Shown here: positions 6,403 through 10,878 of the stretch, piece by piece | Position numbering within the stretch: the stretch's first letter is position 1 | Layout of the letters: every line of letters starts with the position of its first letter | Origin: Fimbriimonadales bacterium | Lineage (GTDB): Bacteria; Armatimonadota; Fimbriimonadia; Fimbriimonadales; GBS-DC | Reading direction: 5' to 3' | Assembly (NCBI GenBank): GCA_025060055.1 | Contig: JANXCK010000251.1 | Span: 1-10,878 of the forward strand | DNA: 10,878 bases | The notes under the pieces: model-generated | The model's database searches: none | Seen by the model: only the letters and a program-made list of their open reading frames with translations | What the model was told of the DNA's origin: nothing | Made by a program: the position numbers and the translations under genes

Positions 6403-6648
6403 ACGGCTCAAGCCGTTCCTATGCAAACAAAGCCCGCCTACGCGGGCTTATACCGATTGGCATTTCAAGTAACACGGTTCGTCAGCGAGACGCTGACGGG
6501 GCGTGCGCTCCGCGTAGCGTCGGTGTCCCCGCCGACGACTGCACCACTTGAAACGCCGATTGGTATTATTAGCCGACGCAGGTCGGCTTGGTTTGCGCAG
6601 CGACGGCTTTAGCCGTATCTCACTTGAAATCCGAGTTGGCATTACAAG
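6403..6648 (+). repeat. Palindromic dispersed repeat, copy B, with an apparent insertion
   Basis: The same ordered parts as copy A (2726-2838): ACGGCT-CA-AGCCGT (6403-6416), GTTCCT..GCAAAC, AGCCCGC-CTAC-GCGGGCT (6431-6448), AGCCGAC-GCAG-GTCGGCT (6571-6588), GGTTTGC, ACGGCT-TT-AGCCGT (6603-6616), then CACTTGAAATCCGAGTTGG and ATTACAAG. GCAAAC before the first hairpin and GTTTGC after the second give the whole unit a larger dyad. The stems are intact here, unlike copy A. Between the two central hairpins sits extra sequence (6449-6570) absent from copy A. No protein-coding signal is seen. Confidence 0.65.
6450..6566. mobile_element. Candidate miniature inverted-terminal-repeat element inside copy B
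   Basis: The ends are inverted repeats: TACCGATTGGCATTTCAAGT (6451-6470) against the complement of 6546-6565, 17 of 20 positions matching, extendable by one base. The ~75 bp interior carries two further hairpins (6480-6498 and 6518-6537). Copy A has just three bases at this point, so the segment behaves like an insertion. Related end sequence (CTTGAAATCCG..TTGG) also occurs at 6620-6640 outside the segment, so it may instead be modular rearrangement of one repeat family. It encodes no transposase. Target-site duplication is ambiguous. Confidence 0.4.
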
Positions 6649-6682
6649 GCTCGGAGGTGATGTGTGTCGGAACCTCCGAGCC
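6648..6682 (-). terminator. Possible terminator downstream of the tandem-module secreted protein
   Basis: GGCTCGGAGGT (6648-6658) pairs perfectly with ACCTCCGAGCC (6672-6682), an 11 bp stem with a 13 nt loop, 40 nt after the stop codon at 6723 on the minus strand. The following minus-strand bases, TTGTAAT, make only a weak T-tract. It could instead stabilise the mRNA 3' end or belong to the neighbouring hairpin array. Confidence 0.4.
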
Positions 6683-6722
6683 GAGGTGCAGCGAGAGAGG
6701 AGACTGCGTGCCTCTTATTCGC

Positions 6723-8192
6723 CTACGGCGAGCAAGAAGCACCGAAGTTGAGCAGCACAATCAGCAGGTCTTGGTCGTTCACCACGCCATCGTTGTTCAC
6801 ATCGCCGTTCAGGGAGCAGCGTCCTGCCGAGCGGTTCGCCGCCCAATTGGTAGCGTTGACCAGCAGTTGGCGGAACTCTGGGCTGGCAAGCGAGTAGCTC
6901 GGAACGGCACGGGCAGAGATAGAGATCGCCCGCGAGCCATTCAGCTCCCAACCTGCTACGCCCGCCTCATTATAGATGTTTTCTCGGTAGAAGACGGTCG
7001 CGCCTGGCTTGGGAATGAGCTTTGTGATGCCGTACTGCCCGTCGAAGCTGAACTGCGCAGGCAGCGAGGCGTCTATGACGGAGTTGGGAGTCTCGCGCGT
7101 GTATGTGACGGTCTGCGGATAGCTGTAGCTGTAGTCCGTCGTCACGGGCAACACATCCGCGTATGCTTGGCTCACATAAGAATAGTACGCTGCCCATTCG
7201 GTTGTAACAAGACCGCGTCCACCACTTTGCGTGAGCCAGTTCGCAATCTGCGTCACGTTCGTGCTGCTTGCACCGTCTGTGATGAAGACCACGCGCGTAT
7301 CGCTGGGGATAGAGAAGTTCGTGGCGAACGGCTCTGCGGTCTCCACCTCGTACCCTGCATTGCGGAGCAGGTTCGCAACCGCAGGCACACCGCCGAATCC
7401 CACGAGCAACACTTTGGTTGTGGGCGGGCAGGCGTTGCCGAAATTCAACAGCACCACCAACAGATCTTGGTCGTTCACTACCCCATCGCGGTTGAGGTCG
7501 CCTTGCAAACGACACGAGCGGGCAGCCCACGTGACAGCGTTGCCCAGCAGGCGACGGAAGTTCGCATCTTCCAGCGAGCCACCAAAGAGGGGGTAAGCGA
7601 CGGCAGAGATAGAGATGACGCGCGCACCACTACGCAACTCCCAACCGACCACACCGTTGCCACTGTAGTCGTCGGTGTAGAAGACCGTCGCGCCTGACTT
7701 CGGTGTCATCCGCGATGCGCCGCCTCCGCCACTGAAACTGAAGCTGGCAGGCAAGCCCGCGTTCAACACGCTATCGGCAGTCGCCTGCGTGTAAGTAAGT
7801 GAGGTCGGATAGGCGTAGGAACCACCGTAGTTCACTGGCAACACGCTGTACAAAGTGCCGCTGCTCCCGTGGCACCATACAACCCACTCGGTCGTCACCA
7901 GCCCACGATTCGCGCCTGCGTTGAGCCAGTTCACAATCGCCTGCTGCACATTCCCCTGAATACACCAGTTCACACTCGGATCGCCAGGAATGTACACTAC
8001 CTGGGTATTCGTAGGGATACCAGTGAAGCTCGCCTGCGTCACAAAAGTCGCGGTGTGACCCGCCTCACTCAAGGCTTGCTGGATTAGATTGTCGTAAGTT
8101 GGATTGCCGGTCGCAATCACCAGCACATCCGCTGCCAGCACACCTGAGAGAAGCGCGGTCGATAGAATCCCTGCAGCTATAGTTCTGCGCAT
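6723..8192 (-). CDS. Secreted tandem-module protein with two single-loop dockerin-like segments
   Basis: A 489-residue exported protein made of an internal duplication. The signal peptide spans residues 1-20 (MRRT, hydrophobic core, LAA). Module 1 (about 22-225) opens with DVLVIATGNPTYDNLIQQAL and carries RGLVTTEW (96-103) and KSGATVFY (165-172). Module 2 (about 259-452) opens with KVLLVGFGG and has the same RGLVTTEW (326-333) and KPGATVFY (395-402). Each ends in one Ca2+ loop, GDLNRDGVVNDQDLL (231-245) and GDVNNDGVVNDQDLL (463-477), bracketed by Cys pairs C227/C255 and C459/C487. The beta-strand opening followed by a helix suggests a Rossmann-like fold related to ThuA/class I amidotransferase-like domains; this is inference, and no catalytic triad is identified. 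AGGAGGTG (8205-8198), 5 nt upstream, supports the ATG at 8192; a longer frame to 8633 runs antisense to the next gene. Function is unknown; a surface or extracellular role is likely. Confidence 0.87.
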   Translation of the reverse strand: MRRTIAAGILSTALLSGVLAADVLVIATGNPTYDNLIQQALSEAGHTATFVTQASFTGIPTNTQVVYIPGDPSVNWCIQGNVQQAIVNWLNAGANRGLVTTEWVVWCHGSSGTLYSVLPVNYGGSYAYPTSLTYTQATADSVLNAGLPASFSFSGGGGASRMTPKSGATVFYTDDYSGNGVVGWELRSGARVISISAVAYPLFGGSLEDANFRRLLGNAVTWAARSCRLQGDLNRDGVVNDQDLLVVLLNFGNACPPTTKVLLVGFGGVPAVANLLRNAGYEVETAEPFATNFSIPSDTRVVFITDGASSTNVTQIANWLTQSGGRGLVTTEWAAYYSYVSQAYADVLPVTTDYSYSYPQTVTYTRETPNSVIDASLPAQFSFDGQYGITKLIPKPGATVFYRENIYNEAGVAGWELNGSRAISISARAVPSYSLASPEFRQLLVNATNWAANRSAGRCSLNGDVNNDGVVNDQDLLIVLLNFGASCSP

Positions 8193-8212
8193 TCTCGCAC
8201 CTCCTACTCCTG

Positions 8213-8218
8213 ATTTTA
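8213..8218 (-). promoter_or_regulatory. -10-like box of the tandem-module secreted protein
   Basis: The minus strand reads TAAAAT (8218-8213), giving an expected start near 8206 and a very short leader that still contains AGGAGGTG (8205-8198) before the ATG at 8192. A TTGTTA (8247-8242) lies 23 nt upstream, too far for a standard -35. Moderate to weak support. Confidence 0.35.
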
Positions 8219-8290
8219 GCCGAAGGGGCGTGACAGGAAAATAACAAGTTCCAGAGGCTATCAGGCAGCACCCGTCGGCAGTCTCGTCCA

Positions 8291-8320
8291 CTTTGCCGTT
8301 CGCTGAACCGCAAGGCAAAG
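8291..8320. promoter_or_regulatory. Inverted repeat upstream of the Gfo/Idh/MocA gene, possible operator
   Basis: CTTTGCC (8291-8297) and GGCAAAG (8314-8320) are perfect inverted arms 16 nt apart, with an inner dyad GTTC-GCT-GAAC (8298-8308). The site ends 11 nt before the -10-like box at 8332-8337, covering where a -35 would lie. That position suits a repressor or activator site for the oxidoreductase gene, but it could be a chance dyad. No cognate regulator is in the window. Confidence 0.35.
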
Positions 8321-8331
8321 CGGCATCGGGG

Positions 8332-8337
8332 TACACT
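8332..8337 (+). promoter_or_regulatory. -10-like box of the Gfo/Idh/MocA gene
   Basis: TACACT (8332-8337) lies 9 nt before the ATG at 8347, with no Shine-Dalgarno in the interval (ACCGCTACT). If used, transcription begins about three bases before the start codon, giving a leaderless message. There is no clear -35. Confidence 0.4.
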
Positions 8338-8346
8338 ACCGCTACT

Positions 8347-9423
8347 ATGAAAGTCGGAGTTGTTGGCTGTGGCAACATCAGCCCTGTGTACCTACGGGTG
8401 GCGCGCCAATTCCCCGAAATCGAAATCCTCGCAGTCGCAGATGCCATCCCAGAGCGGGCGCAGGAGCGGGCGAGCCAGTTTGGCGTGCCTCTCGTGCTGT
8501 CTGTCGAAGAGCTAATCCAGCATCCTGAGATTGAGATTGTGTTGAACCTGACGCCGCCGCAGGCACACGCACCACTCAACAAAGCCGCGCTCCAAGCGGG
8601 CAAGCATGTGTATTGCGAGAAGCCGTTCGGCATCCACCGTGCGGAGGCGCGCGAGGTACTGACGCTGGCAGAGCAGAGAGGGCTTTACATCGGCTGCGCG
8701 CCCGATACAGTGCTGGGGGCAGGCATTCAGACCTGCCTCAAGCTGATTCGCGACGGCGCAATCGGCGAGCCAGTCGGTGCGAGCGCGTTCATGCTCAGCG
8801 CAGGACACGAACACTGGCATCCGAACCCCGAATTCTTTTATCAGCCTGGCGGCGGTCCAATGCTGGACATGGGACCGTACTACATCACCACGCTGATTAC
8901 GCTGCTGGGCACGGTGCGGCGCGTGGCAGGGATGAGCCGAATCACGCGCCCGACGCGCGTGATTCGCAGCGAGCCGAAGCGCGGACAGGTCGTCTCAGTG
9001 CAGACGCCCACCCATATCACAGGCGCGATGGAGTTTACTAACGGCGCCATCGCAACCGTGACGATGTCGTTCGATGTGTGGGCACATCGCTTGCCGTGCA
9101 TCGAGGTTTACGGCACGGAGGGCACTCTGGGCGTGCCCGACCCGAACGGCTTCGGCGGTCCCGTGCTGCTGCGCACGGCGGGCGAGTCGGAGTGGCGCGA
9201 GGTTGCGTTGACGCACCCTTACGCTGAACAGTACCGCAGTCTGGGGTTAGCGGAAATGATTCGCGCCCTTCAGGAAGGGCGTCCTAACCGCTTGAACGGG
9301 CAACTGGCGTACCATGCCCTGGATGTGATGCTGGCATTCAACGACTCGTCGGTGTCGGGTCAGCACATCCTGTTGGAAAGCACCTGCACGCCGCCAGAGC
9401 CGATGCCGCAGGCAGGCTTGTAG
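8347..9423 (+). CDS. Gfo/Idh/MocA-family NAD(P)-dependent oxidoreductase
   Basis: A 358-residue cytosolic dehydrogenase. The N-terminal Rossmann fold begins with GVVGCGNIS (4-12), the dinucleotide-binding loop. The family EKP motif is at E91-K92-P93, where the Lys is the expected catalytic or substrate-binding residue. The C-terminal alpha/beta domain contains GGGPMLDMGPYY (168-179), in which D174 is retained and Tyr occupies the position where many members have His. Members act on sugars, inositols or related polyols, and this sequence does not reveal the substrate. The ATG at 8347 is used because the Rossmann strand follows at once; an in-frame TTG at 8293 would add 18 residues of unlikely sequence and precede the -10 box. 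The gene is divergent from the secreted protein at 6723-8192 and converges on dtd with a 3 nt gap. Length is normal for the family. Confidence 0.93.
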   Translation: MKVGVVGCGNISPVYLRVARQFPEIEILAVADAIPERAQERASQFGVPLVLSVEELIQHPEIEIVLNLTPPQAHAPLNKAALQAGKHVYCEKPFGIHRAEAREVLTLAEQRGLYIGCAPDTVLGAGIQTCLKLIRDGAIGEPVGASAFMLSAGHEHWHPNPEFFYQPGGGPMLDMGPYYITTLITLLGTVRRVAGMSRITRPTRVIRSEPKRGQVVSVQTPTHITGAMEFTNGAIATVTMSFDVWAHRLPCIEVYGTEGTLGVPDPNGFGGPVLLRTAGESEWREVALTHPYAEQYRSLGLAEMIRALQEGRPNRLNGQLAYHALDVMLAFNDSSVSGQHILLESTCTPPEPMPQAGL

Positions 9424-9426
9424 CGC

Positions 9427-9864
9427 TCACAGCTCCACAATCAGCGTCACGGGACCGTCGTTTTGCAGGCGCACCTGCATCGTCGCGCCGTACACGCCTG
9501 TCTGCACAGGCACGCCCTCGGCTTGCAGGGACGCGCAGAACAGCTCGTAGAGGGTTTGCCCCTGCTCGTAGGGCGCAGACTCGCTGAAACTGGGGCGTCT
9601 GCCCTTGCGGCAGTCGCCGTACAGCGTGAAGTTGGACACGACCAGCATCGCGCCCCCGACTTCCAGCACCGACTTATTCAGCTTGCCCGATTCGTCCTCG
9701 AAGAAGCGCAGGTGGGCGACTTTGTGCGCCAGTCCGCGCGCCTGCTCGACGGTGTCGTGCTGATGCACGCCCAGCAGCACGAGCGCGCCTTGCTCAACGC
9801 GTGCGACGACGCGCCCCGCCACCTCGACTTCCGCCCATCGCACTCTCTGCACGACTGCTCGCAT
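9427..9864 (-). CDS. dtd: D-aminoacyl-tRNA deacylase (DTD)
   Basis: A 145-residue enzyme, the usual DTD length, that hydrolyses D-aminoacyl-tRNA (and Gly-tRNA(Ala)), preventing D-amino acids from entering translation; it acts as a cytosolic homodimer. The N-terminus MRAVVQRV is characteristic. The active-site strand reads S77-N-F-T-L, whereas the common form is SQFTL, followed by KGRRPSF (87-93). The second signature NDGPVT (135-140) carries the cross-subunit Gly-Pro motif for chirality checking. The ATG at 9864 lies inside the 3' end of rel, overlapping it by 71 nt in a different frame. AAGG just before the ATG is a weak Shine-Dalgarno and GGAGGG lies 11 nt upstream. rel-dtd adjacency is common in bacteria and suggests co-transcription. 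The Gln-to-Asn change may be tolerated; activity is not proven by sequence. Confidence 0.95.
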   Translation of the reverse strand: MRAVVQRVRWAEVEVAGRVVARVEQGALVLLGVHQHDTVEQARGLAHKVAHLRFFEDESGKLNKSVLEVGGAMLVVSNFTLYGDCRKGRRPSFSESAPYEQGQTLYELFCASLQAEGVPVQTGVYGATMQVRLQNDGPVTLIVEL

Positions 9865-10878
9865 CCTTGCCTTTGCCCTCCATCAGACGCGAAACCGCCA
9901 GCACATCCTCTAAAGAGGCGAGCTTTTGCGTGAGCGCACGCAACTCCTGCGCGCTGCTTGCCTGAATCACGATGTCCACAACCGCCGTCGAGTCTTTCGG
10001 GTTGGGGCGCACGCGCACATCGGCGATGTTGATATTCGAGCTGCCCACAATCGTGGTGATGTCGCCCAGCACGCCAGGGCGATCGAGGGTCTCGAAGCGC
10101 AGCGCGACGGGGTAGGTTCGGTCCTTCTGCGGTGTCCACTCGATGCTGATAACGCGCTCTGGCTCGCGCTCCTCGAGGGCACGCAGGTTCGGACACGAAG
10201 CGCGATGCACCACGATTCCACGCCCGCGCGAGATGTAGCCGCGCAGCTCGTCGCCTGGCAGAGGGTGGCAGCAAGTGGCGCGGCGCGTCATGTAGCCGTC
10301 GGCGTCCTCGATCTGCATCGCGCGGATTTCGCGCCCCGCTTGAGGGGGCGGCGCGTGGGACGGCTCAGCAGGCGCACTCGGCAGCATCGCGCGCAGCCGT
10401 TGCGTCACTGCCTGCACGGTCGTCAGCCCCTCGCCGATACTGGCGTACAGGTCGTTCTCGCTGCGGAAGTTCAGCGCCTTCAAAATCTCGGGCAGCGCGT
10501 CGCGGAACTGCGCAGTGGGGATACGCAGGCGCGCCAGCTCACGCTCCAGCAGCATGCGTCCATGCTCGATAAACTCCGCACGGCGCGCCTCACGGAAGTA
10601 GGCGCGAATCTTGCTCCGCGCGCTGGAGGTGCGCACCATCGCCAGCCAGTCGTAGCTGGGCTGCGCGTTCTGACGAGTGATGATTTCCACAATATCACCA
10701 GTACGCAGTTTGTAGTCCAGCGAGACCATGCGCCCGTTCACACGCGCCCCCACACAGCGGTTGCCCACCTCTGTGTGAATACGGTAGGCGAAATCGATGG
10801 GCGTCGAACCCTCAGGCAGGTCGATCAGGTCGCCGCGCGGCGTGAACACGAACACCTGGTCGGCGGTCATGTCCCGAA
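9794..10878 (-). CDS. rel: RelA/SpoT-family (p)ppGpp synthetase/hydrolase, C-terminal part (5' end outside window)
   Basis: The frame is open to the right edge, so the N-terminal hydrolase and synthetase domains lie outside the window. About 360 residues are visible; numbering here is from the Met at 10870. The TGS domain spans about 6-65 (VFVFTPRGDLIDLPEGSTPI, ending TGDIVEIIT). A helical region follows (70-160), then a linker with PPPQAG. The zinc-finger/conserved-Cys domain has ATCCHPLPGDELRGYISRG (198-216) and HRASCPN (222-228), with C200, C201 and C226 present. An ACT domain covers about 252-330 (LDRPGVLGDI). These regulatory domains sense ribosome-bound uncharged tRNA and control alarmone synthesis or hydrolysis. 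After the ACT domain a Gly/Arg-rich tail (about 330-358) extends into dtd; its last 23 residues are encoded in the 71 nt overlap. Whether the protein is bifunctional cannot be told without the missing 5' part. Confidence 0.95.
   Translation of the reverse strand, partial: RDMTADQVFVFTPRGDLIDLPEGSTPIDFAYRIHTEVGNRCVGARVNGRMVSLDYKLRTGDIVEIITRQNAQPSYDWLAMVRTSSARSKIRAYFREARRAEFIEHGRMLLERELARLRIPTAQFRDALPEILKALNFRSENDLYASIGEGLTTVQAVTQRLRAMLPSAPAEPSHAPPPQAGREIRAMQIEDADGYMTRRATCCHPLPGDELRGYISRGRGIVVHRASCPNLRALEEREPERVISIEWTPQKDRTYPVALRFETLDRPGVLGDITTIVGSSNINIADVRVRPNPKDSTAVVDIVIQASSAQELRALTQKLASLEDVLAVSRLMEGKGKDASSRAESAMGGSRGGGARRRTR

Larger units (their letters stand above)
6075..6722. other. Hairpin-dense non-coding region between two secreted-protein genes
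   Basis: No gene is supported in these 648 bases. Ten or more short inverted repeats lie here with mostly perfect stems: 6141-6157 (7 bp, loop 3), 6162-6198 (7 bp outer stem with inner CAACT/AGTTG), 6239-6259 (7 bp), 6318-6334 (GGCGCGG-GAA-CCGCGCC), 6340-6358 (GGGCGAG/CTCGCCC), 6403-6416, 6431-6448, 6480-6498 (8 bp, loop AGA), 6518-6537 (8 bp with one G.T), 6571-6588, 6603-6616 and 6648-6682 (11 bp). Bases 6075-6129 hold the promoter and ribosome site of HAF protein 2. Bases 6403-6648 are a dispersed repeat described separately. What the remaining hairpins do is not known. Confidence 0.7.

Noticed and set aside
6588..7697. Long plus-strand open frame of 369 codons
   Set aside because: It is antisense to the tandem-module secreted protein, which has a signal peptide, Shine-Dalgarno and clear internal duplication. 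The plus-strand product has no domain features.
8193..8633. 147-codon N-terminal extension of the tandem-module protein
   Set aside because: It runs antisense through the start of the Gfo/Idh/MocA gene, and the signal peptide and AGGAGGTG site fix the start at 8192.

Overview
This 10.9 kb window looks like chromosomal DNA of a free-living, moderately GC-rich bacterium. Two secreted HAF-repeat proteins with dockerin-like Ca2+-binding tails, a third secreted protein with the same tail, and conserved housekeeping genes together suggest Armatimonadota or a related, possibly thermophilic, lineage. That placement is an inference from gene style, not from a marker gene.

Layout, left to right. A short plus-strand operon (63-613) encodes a two-TM small membrane protein and a CxxC/CxxC zinc-ribbon-like protein, coupled through an ATGA overlap. 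A minus-strand YqaA/DedA-type membrane protein (642-1259) follows. Next is a secreted HAF-repeat protein with a C-terminal dockerin-like domain (1397-2671). A 339-base non-coding stretch holds a decayed palindromic repeat. A minus-strand pair follows: a DNA N4/N6 methyltransferase (3907-4725) and a polytopic membrane protein of unknown function (3011-3874). A second HAF/dockerin-like protein (4827-6074) is a paralogue of the first. A 648-base non-coding stretch (6075-6722) is crowded with short perfect hairpins, including a better-preserved copy of the palindromic repeat that appears interrupted by a ~117 bp element with its own inverted termini. A third secreted protein (6723-8192) consists of two tandem copies of an alpha/beta-like module, each closed by one dockerin-like Ca2+ loop. 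A Gfo/Idh/MocA oxidoreductase (8347-9423) is divergent from it. The window ends with the 3' part of a rel (RelA/SpoT) gene running off the right edge, overlapped for 71 nt by dtd (D-aminoacyl-tRNA deacylase).

The genes do not form one obvious pathway. The common thread is three exported proteins with Cys-bracketed dockerin-like modules; no cohesin or scaffoldin is visible. The rel-dtd pair is an ordinary housekeeping operon. Two styles of translation start can be seen: the secreted-protein genes and the methyltransferase have purine-rich Shine-Dalgarno sites, while three other genes have a -10-like hexamer 9-10 nt before ATG and no Shine-Dalgarno, suggesting leaderless mRNAs. No rRNA, tRNA, CRISPR array, transposase or integrase was recognised.
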